Shown here one piece after another: positions 32,235 through 44,700 of a DNA stretch of 64,000 nt (position 1 is the stretch's first letter; every line of letters starts with the position of its first letter). Position numbers and translations under genes: made by a program. The notes under the pieces are model-generated. The model was not told where the DNA came from and ran no database searches. It saw nothing but the letters and a program-made list of their open reading frames with translations. Source of the DNA: Cryptomeria japonica (lineage: Eukaryota > Streptophyta > Pinopsida > Cupressales > Cupressaceae); the NCBI RefSeq assembly GCF_030272615.1, contig NC_081410.1, forward strand, positions 192,713,619 to 192,777,618, written 5' to 3'.

Positions 32235-33974
32235 GTTTTAGCTTAGTTTTTAGGAATAGGTGCACTTTTGAGTTTACATGTCAATCGTGTACCTATTCTA
32301 TAATTTTAATTTTTGTATCAGATTATCAAATCAATTTTATGTTCATTCATGCATGTGAAGATCCTAATCATTTGCATTTTAAATCAATCAAGTCAACTTT
32401 TATAATAGTAAAGGAATAGAAGCCATTATGGTTAGTCAAGCATATTCCCCCTTTAGTGGCTTTGTATTCCAACGTTAGGCTAAAAGAGGGTTTGGTCCTA
32501 ATTATTTTTTGATTAGATAAAACCTAGAGAGGCTTGAACCATAATAAAGCCACGACATAGGCACAAAGAAGGGGGGAATCATACGTAGTGAGACCACCAA
32601 GAACACAAATCCAAAAATATAGAACCTTTTTTGAAAATTCTATGACCGGAACCAAATAGGAAGACCCTTAAAGGAGATTTTAATTGGAGCAAAGAAACAA
32701 TCAGAACCAAGGTCTCAAACCCATTAAAACTACCTAATAAAAACATAGGGGTTTAGGTAAGAACATTGAACCATCATCCAAACAAAAACCCTTGTACTGG
32801 AAACAAAATTAACAAGAAGTTATGAAAGGCTTCCAACAATATTTTTCTTAGAGGACCCACCACACAAACACCAACACAAACCCAAAGAATGGGTTAGCAT
32901 AAACAGAACCAAAGGGTTTTGGAAGGTATCCCTAAACATTTGCCTAGAGAAAAACTCTCCAAACAAAGAATAGAGAACCACCTTAATAGGTCTATTTGCA
33001 ATAGTCCTTCTAGGAATCAAAGACCCTAGAGTAATGGGCATAGGGGAAGAGAACTCCACCAGAGAAAGAAGGCCACTCTCCATCCTTCAAACAAGAGACT
33101 ATAAACACACCTCCCCAAGAGAACACCTATTAGGATGAGAAGAGAGGGAGGTATTCATCAAGACTCCAAAGGACAAAATAGAAGTTGGTAGTCGCAATAG
33201 AAAAAAATGAAGTTGGTAGACCCCATAGAAGCAAGCTCAGTAGAGGCAGATCACTCTCTAGTTAAACTCTCATAGGATAACCTGCCCACATCCAAATCCA
33301 ACCCAATTTAGGTAGTGAAAAATCCACTCAAAAGGGAATACTGTTAGGTAGCAATAAGGTCGTAGTTAAGTTAAAGTTAGTGTTATCCATCCCTTTTTCA
33401 CCCCTAAATAGTAACATATATCAAGTACATGTTCTATCCATCACTTTGAAGCTTAGAGAATTTAAAGACAAGGTCTAGTAATATAAATCAAGTACTAAGA
33501 CACCTTTAGGATTATTAGAAGTGAGCAAAAATTCATTACAATTGGAACACAAACCTCCCACTAAGAACACAACAATAAGGAAACATGACTTATGTATTAT
33601 ATGAAAGGAAGAAGTAGCAATACATGACTTAAAACTTCAAAGACTTTATCTTTAGTAGTTCAAAATTATATGGTTGAATGTGACCTCAACGACCTAGATA
33701 GATTGAAAAATATTAAAAATTTAAGCATTGAACATTTTTACTAATTTCATTCTAAAAAACTTCAGGATCTACACTCCAACATATATTATCTTTAAGATTT
33801 TTTTGGCATTTTAAAAGATTAAGATATGTCAAAGACACCATTGATATGGAATATATGAGTTAAATAATTTGAAAAACAACAAAATTTGACTATTATGATC
33901 CTTATAACCAAAAGATTGAAAGAGGATAGAGCTAAACGTAAAAAATTATAAGGGAACAAAGAATAAAACGAATC
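32235..33974 (+). other. Unassigned region with a dispersed repeat
   Basis: No gene recognised. The stretch from about 33440 to 33850 is a diverged copy of the sequence found at 38640-38724 plus 42267-42600, so it belongs to an unnamed dispersed repeat. A short minus-strand ORF at 32820-33083 (87 residues) has no recognisable feature. At the right edge the sequence passes into Copia integrase. Confidence 0.4.
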
Positions 33975-34637
33975 TTGACAATGGGGACATATACTTTCAA
34001 CAAAGTTCACATCAAAGGTGAAACCGGTAAGACCCCTTATGAACTATGGTTTGGTCATACTCCTACTCTTAAATATTTCAGAATATTTGGAAGAATATTC
34101 TATATTAGGCGAGATGAGTCTACTGGCAAATTTGATCCTAGAAGCAATGAAGGAATATTTCTTGGTTATTCATCTAGAAGCAAGGCATATAGATGTTATA
34201 ATAAAAGATTGCAGAAAATCATTGAAAGTACTAATGTGAAGATAGATGAAAATTTTTGGGGAGAATCAAGATCTATAGGTTCTGAACCGGTAGTAGAAAT
34301 GATTATAAATGAACTGACATAGATTGCACCTAAACAAAATGAAGAACTAGTCACATCGGCATCATCAAAAAACTCAACTGTAACTGAAGACCAGCAACTT
34401 ATGAATGGAATTCAAAAAAAACCAAGGTATGTAAGATTGAATCATTCAAAAAATCAGATAATTGGAAATAAAAATCAAGGTGTTATGACAAGAGGAAGAT
34501 TAGCAAATGAAGTGAGATTGGTTTATGTGAACACTAAAGAGAAAATTGCAGATATTTTTACAAAGCCTTTGCCTAAGGAAACATTTGAATATCTCAGAGA
34601 GAAGCTTGGGGTAATCACCCCACCGACAAAGACTTGA
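33975..34637 (+). pseudogene. Copia polyprotein remnant with internal deletion of reverse transcriptase
   Basis: Begins inside the integrase: HIKGETGKTPYELWFGHTP, then YFRIFGRIFYIRRDE, FDPRSNEGIFLGYSSRSKAY. One in-frame TAG lies at about 34320. The linker PRYVRLNHSKNQIIG then MTRGRLANE is followed directly by VRLVYVNTKEKIADIFTKPL, the end of RNase H. The same markers in the Copia copy J are about 1.5 kb apart, so reverse transcriptase and most of RNase H have been removed with the frame kept. The 5' half of the element is missing. Confidence 0.8.
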
Positions 34638-34984
34638 ATGTTGAAGATTGGCATCAAACTGGCAAGGAATAATAGAAAAATATTTTTCCGGTTTTGATGA
34701 AGGAGAGCTATTGGTTAGGGGGAGTAGTTAGTTGTTTGTTATGTTCTGATTTTGATTTTTAACTGCTTTGGCATTTGATGTCAAAGGGGGAGAGATGTCT
34801 ATGGAAATACATTGTACTTTGGAGAGAGATGAACATTGTACTTGGAGAGATGTATTTTATTTATGTTTTTGGTACAAAACTTTGTATTGATCTATTTTGG
34901 GGAGATTGTTGGTATTTGGTATTCAGTTTTTGGCACTTCGATGTTTTTCCATCTAGTGTTGCCATCAATGCCAAAGGGGGAGAT
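34638..34984 (+). other. 3' UTR and polypurine tract of the Copia remnant
   Basis: Contains three LTR-proximal purine motifs, near 34787 (AAAGGGGGAGAG), 34900 (GGGGAGATTGTTGG) and 34973-34984 (AAAGGGGGAGAT). The last one adjoins the LTR. Confidence 0.65.
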
Positions 34985-36114
34985 TGTTGGTATTATGGAT
35001 AAATTTTTCATGTGTTGCATTTTCTTTTTCATTGATGTCGACACTTATCTTTCTAGAGGTCTACATTATTGATTTGGCACTTTGGTTATATTGGTTTGTT
35101 GTTGAACTAGCACATTGTGGTCCCAACATGGATATTGGCTTATGCACAGTCACCGATATATGTTTCACCGGAAGCTCATATGTTTCACCGACAACTCAGG
35201 AAGTTGATGATGACTTTTTATCATCTAGAGATCATTTGGTTATGTTGAAGACATGGATTGGATGTTTGGATTTGGTGTTTTGCTTATTGGACTAATCGGG
35301 TTTACATATTTTCCTTTACTGGCAGATAGGTCTAGGTTATGAACCGGTACAAGATATCATGTTCTAGATCAGCACAACACGTTATGAAAATGGTTTATTG
35401 ATTAAATAATATGTAATTGTATTGTGGCCGACATATTGTATTGCACCAAGACTTATTTTGTAACTGATTTAATTGTAATATCTTTAGGGAGCCAACCTAA
35501 TGATGAGGTCTTAGGTTTTGTATAAATAATTGTAAGATCCTATTTGGAAGATGTGTGTAGGAGTGTGTGCGAATATTGAAGATCATCGTGAAGAGCAAAA
35601 ATAAGAAGATCCTTGTGCAAATCACATAGATATCATCTTAAGGTTGAAGGAAGGTTGTTAAAGGTTATAAAGGTGTTTGGCACTCATGCTCAAAATCCAG
35701 CATTGAAGATTCTATTTTGAAGAAGTACATTTTTTATTGGATTCAACCATCCAACTATAGTCAGTGTGACTCCTATTTTGTGATTGAGTAGTGAGCTCTA
35801 GGCGGTTGCCCTTTCTGCATGTGTAGACCCCATTATTGTATTCACTTACTATCTACAATAGTATCATGTGATTTTGGGTAAGGTTTCCCACCGTGGTTTT
35901 TCCCCTTGCAGGGTTTCCACGTCAAAATCTTTGTGTGATGTGTTGTGGATGTTGTTTTCCTTTCTGTTTCATGCATTAAGTTGTACTGGTACTGGTATAA
36001 CTATTAATTTTTGTTACCGACACTGAGTTTTAAGTTGGAATAATTTGTTTTGGGTTATAATTTATTGACAACTGATTCACCTCCCCTCTCAGTTGTCCTT
36101 CTCGGTTCTTAACA
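34985..36114 (+). repeat. 3' LTR of the Copia remnant
   Basis: Starts TGTTGGTATTATGG right after the purine tract and ends TTCTTAACA. It contains a TATA box, TATAAATA, at 35521-35528, then a pyrimidine-rich end (CACCTCCCCTCTCAGTTG) like the LTR ends of elements C and J. No 5' LTR partner is in the window. Confidence 0.72.
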
Positions 36115-38714
36115 TTGGCTAGTTTGTCAATGTCTCAATTTGCATGTCTACAGAGTTTAATTAGAGATTAATAATAGAATTGTTATAACTAGAGGCTCAT
36201 AAATGTGAACACAAATGTTTGGAGATATTTTAAAATACTTCACTTGGACAATTATTAGAGAAAACAACCAAAGGATTAACAACAAAGCCAATGCATTAAT
36301 GATAAAACCTAATATTTAATATTTTACAAAAATCTCCCTCCCATTATTCTTTGATAGATGTCCATATCCTTTTCCAAATATTCAATCTTAGCACAATCTA
36401 GGAGAATGCTAACAAAGATCATGAAATTTGTATTTACACCACAAAATTTCATTTGTTGGATAGGAGGTTGAACAATGTACATAGGGGATTTTTAGTATTG
36501 GTTGGCTCATTGGGAAGAATTGGCACTTGGCATGGATAAGGAGATTTCCAAATATCATGTGAGGAATGTTAGAGCATGATTTGGTGGATCAAAATAATCA
36601 ATGCAACGTGAATCAACAAGAACATAAATGCAATGGTAATGGGTGTGTTGAGTAGGTGACAAATTGGCCTTGTAAGATGTCGATTAGTGCATACATAACC
36701 TATAGAAATAAATTACACTTGTCATAAGAACCAACACAAACATATTGTGAATCACTAACAACTATGAATAACAAAGGTCTCATATCTACAACCACTCACT
36801 AGTCTCCACAAATTTAATATTTACAACACTAGAAGATTGTTTAATATATAATTTAAAATGAAAAATAAAGATGCCCCCAAGGAAAAAGAAATAATTAATA
36901 TTTTTTGGGACATCTTTTATTTAATATATTTTAATATTTGTTAAAATCAAAAACTCCTTCAAATATTTTTTCTTCTAATGACATAATTTTCAATGCAAAC
37001 TATTATAAAGGATAGTCTAATTTCCATAGAAAAGTGTTATCTAGACTAATCAATAAATTTATGGTCTAATCTAGATAAAAGTGTTGTGTGTATAGATATT
37101 AGGATATTGAACCATTAAATACAAATTATAGTTCACCTAAATGTGAACAAAAAAGGTATTGAGTTTGATGACCAAAAATGAATGACCTTGATAATATCAC
37201 CTCTGAATACATGCATTACCTATATTTAGGCCAATTCCACATCTCTGGTGCATTTTATTATAGATAATATCTTTCTATTTATATGCTCTTGTTCTGTAAT
37301 TCATATAATTTTTTCTTCTCTACTTCAATTTAAAATTAGTAGTATTTGTAAATAGATTTTGAGGAATACTAGATTTCATTTCTTACATCAACATTTGAAA
37401 AAGGATTGACTTACAATCAATCCCAATAATAAAAAGCAACAAGTTCCAGATATTTACCTACTCCATGTGATGAATATGTAGATCAAGATTTTTTTTAAAG
37501 CAATAGTGTGGGTGTTCCTAGCATTGTTGTTTGTTGAATGTTGTTTGAATGATTATCCTTGTGCTAAATAAATTTTAATGAATTTCTTGAATACAAATAG
37601 ATTGCATCAAATTATACAAGAAATAGATTGCATCAAATTATACAAGAAAATGTTTAGTTAGGTGCAGGTCACAAAGGAAAAGGTGGAAGTCAACCAAAAT
37701 TTAAATTTAATATTTAAATTTATGAGGTATAAAGTTGTGGGTGTAAGATAAATTTCATACATGTGGAAGTGGTACGACAAAATACCACTAGGGTCTATCT
37801 ATATTGCTATTCAAATGACTTGTCTTGTTGTACTCAAGTGGCCATCTTAATAACCTTTTTTTTGGTTTACAGTTGTCCTTGCAATAGATTTTCAATTTAT
37901 GGTCTCAGTTCAATGCTAGGTTTATATGAATACTATCCATTGGAATTCCATGGGAAGTTTAAGCCTTCCTATTTGCCCTTAGTAGATAAAATTTAAAAAT
38001 AGATTTAAAAAGGATGATCTACGTTCCAAAATTCACTTATTTTTATCTTTGAAATAGTCTCAAATTTTTAATAAGCTTTTGGATCACCTAGATCCTCTCT
38101 CATAGACCAAAAGGTAGATATTTCTCTCTTGTGTGCAACAAGCATCTCCAAAATCTTGTTTTATAGCATACGATATGTTTTTATAATTAAATTTAATAGA
38201 AAAATTATATGTCCTATATTTTTGTCTCTACCTTTTCTTCTATATGTGAATCAAACCCATAATTTAAGCTACCAAATATTCAAAAAAAATAAATTCTTAA
38301 TAGCATTTTATACTTTTACCTTTTTACCTCATTCCAATAGAACTTGTTTTCAATCTTTCTAGCCAAAGTTTACTTTCATGTTCTTTTTCTCACATAGTTC
38401 TTACTGGCCACTACCTTTGATTTAATCACTTCACATGGACTATAATGCTATTGAGAGTCAATAGTAAACATAAACATTTGTAAAATTTTATATGCCACAA
38501 TGAATGCTTCTCTATAGAATATGACTCTCCAAATGAAAATAGTAAGGAAATATATTCCTTTTGTATTGGCTAGCAAAGTATTATTGATGTGTACTATGAA
38601 TTCATTGTAGATATTCATTAACATAGAACTATAAATAATTTTGGTGTCCATCAATTTCAAGTGTACAACATTTGAAGACAATGTCCACTATTATAAATCA
38701 AGAACCAAAAAGAT
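36115..38714. other. Unassigned AT-rich region
   Basis: No gene recognised. It includes a perfect 26-bp tandem duplication at 37595-37646 and, towards 38400-38714, part of the dispersed repeat also found at 33440-33850. Short ORFs here have no recognisable motif. Confidence 0.4.
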
Positions 38715-38724
38715 CATTTGAAGT

Positions 38725-38940
38725 TAAAAACATCATTGATTCTGCCAGGGAATTGCTTGAGGGGTTTGATATGTGCTACATTTCTCATGATTATAGAGAG
38801 GCCAACATGTGTGTTGATTAGGCTACCAATGAGGCAATTCGGAGTGAGAAAATCAAGATCTGGAATAGCAAGGGGGAGTTCCCTCATGTGGCATGTAACA
38901 TCTTAATTTATGAAATATATCATGGTAAGAAAGGTCGAAT
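38725..38940 (+). pseudogene. C-terminal RNase H fragment of LINE ORF2
   Basis: The frame reads NIIDSARELLEGFDMCYISH then DYREANMCVD, a stop, and ATNEAIRSEK. The pattern H-x-YREAN-xx-(A)D-xA matches the RNase H-like domain at the end of many plant LINE proteins. The usual Ala-Asp-Ala is damaged to Val-Asp-stop. Everything upstream (endonuclease and reverse transcriptase) is absent. Confidence 0.65.
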
Positions 38941-39179
38941 TTGAAATCATTTCCTGAGATGATAAGGGAGGTCCTAACAGAAGGAGTCAGTTTTGTATGC
39001 AACCGAGAAGGAGGTACATTAATAATTGGAGGATCACCTTGCATGCTTTATGGGTTCCTTTTTCCTTATCGAGCAGAAGCATTAGAAATTTCCATTGGCT
39101 TCTAGTGGTTTCTCACAAAAAGTTCATAGTGAAGAAAGGTATTTGTAGGAATTCACAATTGACAAATAATGATAACAAT

Positions 39180-42100
39180 ATGGGTGGAAATCGCAAGAGA
39201 ATGGAGGCGACCACTATTGATAAATGGAGGGATCATCCTTAGGTATGGGATGTGCTGCAAGAAGCCAAGGTGACTGATTTCATGGAGAGAATGCAAGAGA
39301 AACGACCATAAATAACAAGAATTTTCAAAAAGGGTTGGAATAAAGGCACATTGACCATTGGCAGCAGGAAGGTCAAGGTGAATGAAACCATGATCGCTAA
39401 GGATACGGGTCTTCCAATGGATGATATCAAGCTCTATAGGGATAGGAAGCTTTCAGATGCAGCTGTGAAGAAATTTCCTAAGAATGAGGAGGAGAAAGCC
39501 ATATTGGTGAAGGACAGCCATACTTACTACTTGCCGAAGGTAATTAAGTTAATTTGGCGAAGGGTTTTTCTTTCTAATATGGAATTTATCACTTTAGATG
39601 GGAGATTTACTAGGGTTTACAACTATCATTTTGTTATTCTTAACTATTTTTAATATAAAGAGAAAATTTTGATTCCATATTACTTGTTCTATGCCCTAAA
39701 TGCTGAGATAAAGGATGCAATTTCCAACCCCAAAACCAATCCTACAATGCATGAGGGTCTGATGGTGATTTTGTATAATCACATAAAGAATACCACCATC
39801 CATCTAAACATTGCAAAGGTTTCTGAGTTAGAAGAGGAATTGGATGAATTTGATGATGATGATGGTGATGGCTATAATATGGAAATTGAGGCAAAGGACG
39901 ACCCCCAAATCGCTGGGTCGAGCAAGAGAAAATGAAAAATAGGGCATGAGCTACAGAATAAAGGGCCAACCAAAAGGAAGTAGAGGGGGGGGGGATGATG
40001 ATAGCTAGTATGAGGAGGAAGATGAGACTGATGACGATATGGAGAGTGATATCGAGGAGGTCCAAATCCTCTTGAGCCAGAAGTAGAAAAGGAAAACTCT
40101 AAAAAATGAGGAAGTGAGAACCAAGAACCGGTCGCCTTTCACAGCTAGTTCTAAGGATATGAGTATAGAAAGGGAGGATACGACCATGAAATAAGATCAA
40201 ATCTCTGATGTCAGGGAGGTGGGTCTCGAGGAGAATTCGGATTGCACGGGAGACAAGACACAGGAAAGCCCTCATCTGGATATTGACCTTTTCATAAAAA
40301 ATGACACGGATAGCTTCAACAAGGTTTTCCTTTGGGTGCAAAAGGAAATTACTAGCATAAAAACCAAGCCATCCCAGGAAGCCAGAAAATTTGAGACTTT
40401 AGAAGCTATTGACACTGGTAAATTTAGCTCCCTCCTTGAGTGTCTCAGTGAACTTACCAAAACAATAAGTAATGTTGAGGAGATCATTAATTCTCAATGT
40501 AATAGCTTCCAAATTGATGCAGAGCATCATGTAAAACCAACAAACAATCAAGGATCATGCTGATCTAATCATCTGAACAACATTTTAGAGGCATTTCTCA
40601 TGTAACAACACACTTTATCATTGAATCAATAACACATATGATAGGTTCCTCAATCTTATCAAAGATACTTACAACCTTTACATTCCATAAAATTAAACAT
40701 TCAATAAATAACCTTCAATTAATCACAAAACTTCCATCATATGCTTACAAACTCATACCAATCAATCATGAGTCCATCCACTTCATGCTTCCAATCACCT
40801 TCCAAATCTGTCCCAGTTGTGACAGTTTTGATACCCTACATTCTGTTATTAACATATTTCCAACCAGACAACATTTTGGAAATCACTTCTGTGGAGATGT
40901 AGATAACTAGGACTAATAAAACATATCCAAAATTTAGAACAATCCAACATTTTATTTAAGCATTGTGGTCTCTGCACTGAGACCTTTTTGACTGTTACAG
41001 AAAAACAAGAATTGTGCATGTATAGTCCGCTTAGGGCATCAAATATCTCCCAAAATACAAACCCATTTGATATGAAATAAAATCCATCTGAAAACCTCTT
41101 TAATCTACTCTCATAATAACTAAGAGTCAGATTTTTTCCATGGTTAAAATTTGAAATATGATCAAACCCTTGCACACACCTCTGTAAATGAGGGTTCACA
41201 AACTATTTTTACAAAAACTAACATAACTCATTCATTCCTTCATAAAAAAACACCAAACCAAAGACAAAATAAAGTTAAATAATTTCCCTAACTTTTCATA
41301 ATAATTATACATCATTTCCAAGCGTGTCGTACAAGGCCTGGAAATAGAGGAAATAATGGTGTTAGGATTGCAAAACAAAAGTTTTAGAATTCCCAATTTC
41401 AATAAAAATGTACTCCTTCTTTCTATTCGGTTTGGATCAACATTACATCATTTAAATAGTGATTCCCATCCTTTGGAACTCTCATAACTACCCTTTAACC
41501 AATTTGGAACTCCTCATTTATTCATTTTACATCCTTATTACCCTTATTTGGGTCTTTTAACACATTTTGGAACACTTCAACCTCATGAGGACCTTTTGGA
41601 CAATTTATGAAAAATGGCTTACATAGCCTTACATTATGATTTACAATGACTCAAATAGGCCTTATAAACTCAAAAATTATTTAAATTACTCATGACATCA
41701 CTCTTGACCTCATGGAACCTCCTAAAACTAGGTGCTCTTGCACCACAAATTTTGAAGAACAAAGCTGGGGCTACTTAAAAAAGGCTCGAAGGGGTTGATA
41801 ACACGCTCAAGAATTTTGGGGACCAAAGTCATAAGATCCTAAAGGATGCCTCTGCTTGTATGAAGGCTCTTATCAGTAAACTTGATAATGACCATGGGGA
41901 TAAGGCCTCTATGAGCATCATTGATGTGAAGGAAGTCACCCCTGAATATATGGAGACTGATCTTGGTAGAAGAACCCATGTGAGTACCAAAAAGAAGAAA
42001 ATACAAAGAAAGTTAATTGATAGTATCAAGTGGATGGTTGATAATATGGAGCAACTGGAGTTGGAAGTCGTGCCTAGGCTCATTCTTTGTCAGTCCAATT

Positions 42101-42201
42101 TGTTGTTTGTTGTCTCTCTTTTGCTGGCCTTTTTTGCTGGTCAACTGTCCTTTTCTTGTTTGTTGTCTTTTTCTTTATGCAGTGCTTTAATGTATATATT
42201 A
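39180..42201 (+). pseudogene. LINE-linked extra ORF (ORF3-like), L2 copy, split by S2
   Basis: From an ATG at 39180 (MGGNRKRMEATTIDKW). In-frame stops occur near 39240, 39310 and 39651-39653, and a frameshift at a G run near 39990. The frame resumes at 41751 after S2: joining at the CAAAT duplication restores NSFQILKNKAG. About 595 residues in total. Layout: an N-terminal segment with VKVNETMIAKDTGLP; a helical stretch with IPYYLFYALNAEI and MHEGLMVILYNHI; an acidic Asp run (EFDDDDGDG); Lys/Arg patches; then a coiled coil and a C-terminal hydrophobic tail. No catalytic motif is visible. The position after RNase H and the presence of a homologue in L1 argue for an element-encoded protein. Confidence 0.6.
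40515..41745 (+). mobile_element. Solo LTR S2
   Basis: 1231 bp, TGATGCAGAGCATC...GCTCTTGCACCA. It has a perfect 5-bp duplication, CAAAT, at 40510-40514 and 41746-41750, inside the extra ORF of L2. It has the same ends as S1. No internal sequence or coding region is present. Confidence 0.8.
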
Positions 42202-42258
42202 TGATCTTTTATTTGTAATAGGTTTCAGGGGCCCATCAAAACCTATTTTCCCTTATTC

Positions 42259-43196
42259 AAAAACACCATTTGAAGTGAAGGACAAATTCACCACACTTGG
42301 AATAAAATTTAATGCCACTTAAATACACCAATAAGAAAAGAGGATATATGCATTATCTAAAATGAAGAAAGTACAAATTTATATAGCTTAAAGATTTAAA
42401 TAAATTATCTTCAGTTTACTTTAAAATTAGATAGCTGAATGTGAGCCATACCACCAAGAAAGATTGGAAAATTTAAAAAAATCAAGCATTGAACATCATT
42501 GCCAATTTTGTTATAAAAAATTCAATCTTTACACTCTATTGGACATATGTTCTCTTAAGAATTTGTCATCCTATAAAAATATGATACACCCAAGACACCA
42601 TAGAAAATTAAAGAAAAAGGAGGTGTTTATTTCAAGTGACAACTATTTGCACAAACTTCAAGCAAGAGAAGGTCTGCTCAGGAAAGGTTTGTATAAAATT
42701 ATTATTGGATATCTTGCATATCCATCCTTCAGATTGTTAGCAGATAGAGTACATCAAATGTGAGAGCTCTTTTGAAGACTCTAGCTTATGAATCCACTAG
42801 ACCCTTTTTAGTTATATACACTGACAATAGTAACAAAAGATGTTGAGACACAACATATTAAAGTGGTTGTGCACTCCCCAATAATCTAAAATTTAATTAC
42901 ACTTGTTAGAATCTACTTCTCAATAAAATTAACAATTTACTTGATGTACAACCATTTGAATGCAAGTGATCTTTTAATTTCATACGAGTGAAAAATAATA
43001 CTTAGTATACATACCAACTAGGATTGTTACACAATTAATGAATTCTTGGATAGGTGAGCAATTATCTTCCCAAGAAAAATCTCATAAATGAACTTGCATG
43101 CATCTAGACTATCACATTTTAACTCAAATTCTCTCTCTCTAAAAAATACATAAGTTTCATAACACTTAGGTGAAGGCCAAAGTGTTAACACTAACG
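42259..43196. other. Unassigned region, dispersed repeat at left
   Basis: The first 350 bases or so continue the dispersed repeat flanking L2, matching 33480-33850. An ORF of 99 residues at 42464-42763 has no recognised motif. The rest is AT-rich with no feature seen. Confidence 0.4.
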
Positions 43197-43443
43197 TTTA
43201 GGGACCAAAAATGTGTATGGGTTAATTTTCCTTAACTTGTATGCATTTTTGGTCCCTAAAGAGGCACCTTCATCTTCACTGCCAACAAACAATGATTGTG
43301 ATGTCAAAAACCCACGTGTGATTTTTAACTTAAAAACACATACAAGTTTTTGACATTATAGGTGTTTCAAACTCATATGGCCTTAGGCATTTTAGGGACC
43401 AAAAATGTGTACGAGTTAAGGTAAAGTATCTCGTATGCATTTT
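43197..43443. repeat. Cluster of three short inverted repeats
   Basis: Hairpin 1 (43197-43260) has perfect 17-bp arms, TTTAGGGACCAAAAATG and its complement. Hairpin 2 (43301-43356) has 11-bp arms, ATGTCAAAAAC/GTTTTTGACAT, around CCACGTGTG. Hairpin 3 (43402-43443) has imperfect 14-bp arms, AAAATGTGTACGAG/CTCGTATGCATTTT, and is preceded by another TTTTAGGGACC. Hairpins 1 and 3 share sequence, so the cluster probably arose by duplication. It could be a fold-back MITE; no clear target duplication was found. Confidence 0.6.
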
Positions 43444-44695
43444 ATTGAGTTAAAGTAGATTCTCAATGGCCAAAAAAGCACACGAGAAGCATGCTTCGGG
43501 TCCTACTACATCTGGCTCTTCTTTCCTTGGGACAATTCTAGATAATGTAAGAGATTCTTTTGTTTTATATGAGTTCAAATGATTGAAATGTTTTGGAATT
43601 TTACAAGTAATGATTATTCAATGGTTTAAATTTGTTTAATTAATATTTTTTATTGTCAAATTTGATGATATTTTCATTATATATGGCTAGGCCTCTAGCT
43701 TAATCTCACTCATTTGTATTTTCAGCCTCTTTTTTCTCTCTCTCTCACAACTCACAACCCACTACTCTTCACATACCTATAGAAAAATTTGTCCTTAAAT
43801 GGGGCTACCAAATTGAATATTGCATTATATATACCAATCTATTTATCTGCCACTCTTCTAGTTTCCCAACAAAGTGAGTGAGTCCATTTATATACAAGTC
43901 GTCACCTTTTATTACCTTTGATTTTGGAATTTATATTTATTATAAATGCATTAAAGTTGTCATTATATTTGTCCAACTAAAGAAAGGATGCCCATGGGGA
44001 TAAGGCTCCAACGGATTCTACCAAATACACCCACCCTATTACGAAGTAGTTTATCATTCAAAACTTAAAGAGGAAGAAAAAATCACTTCCAACAAGGAAT
44101 TGATCAACATAACATATTGCTTCACATCTTATGACAACTGCAAATTAAATAGGGATGAATCAATGTCCTCTTATATGCCTATTTAGTGTGTGGAACATTA
44201 ACTCCGTAATTAGTTACATGATATTGTCGCAAGAGTGTTTGTTGTAAATATAAAAGAATAATAGAAAAGATGAATCACATGAAACTTGAAAAGTATCATG
44301 AAAATCAATAAAATTTTGAAAATAATATATTTTATAATATACCAAAATAAACTAATCAACTAATGAATGACAATTAACTAATGTGAAATTATTAAATTGA
44401 ATTTTAATACATTTAAAGAAAAATAAAATTTAAAACATTGATTTTTTACATTTCAACTCTAATTAGCCTACAAAATAAAATAAAATAATTTATACTTTTC
44501 CATGAACCATATAATTTTCCTTTAGAACTAGGACACTCACAAAATGGTAAAGTGTGAAGAGGAAAAAAAGACCAAAGAAGAATAGGGAAAAAGCGTATGA
44601 GTTATTTGAATGAGTAAGGAGGAATCTCTTGCACGTTTGTCACCTATCATTTAAGCGAATCATGGTCGGGCACATAGAAAGTGGGAATCACTTTA
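43444..44695. other. Unassigned AT-rich region
   Basis: No gene or element boundary seen. It includes a CT-rich stretch near 43735-43750. The last 40 bases (44659-44700) are similar to 61848-61890, on the far side of element H, showing that H inserted into a short tandem repeat. Confidence 0.4.
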
Positions 44696-44700
44696 CATCT

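Larger units (their letters stand above)
38725..42258 (+). mobile_element. LINE copy L2 with RNase H end and a downstream ORF
   Basis: Bounded by CATTTGAAGT at 38715-38724 and 42267-42276. The duplication may extend to about 18 bp with two or three mismatches. It starts inside an RNase H domain, so it is 5'-truncated, and continues through a long extra ORF to a 3' end with the stem AGGTTTCAGGGGCCC/ATCAAAACCT shared with L1. Solo LTR S2 (40515-41745) was inserted later. The target is the dispersed repeat of 33440-33850, which is continuous across the insertion. Confidence 0.72.

Noticed and set aside
32820-33083. Minus-strand ORF of 87 codons as a gene
   Set aside because: No start context, motif or conserved copy; length is within chance expectation.
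36300-36600. A reverse-transcriptase zinc-binding remnant on the minus strand
   Set aside because: A few Cys residues are suggestive, but no consistent frame or spacing supports it.
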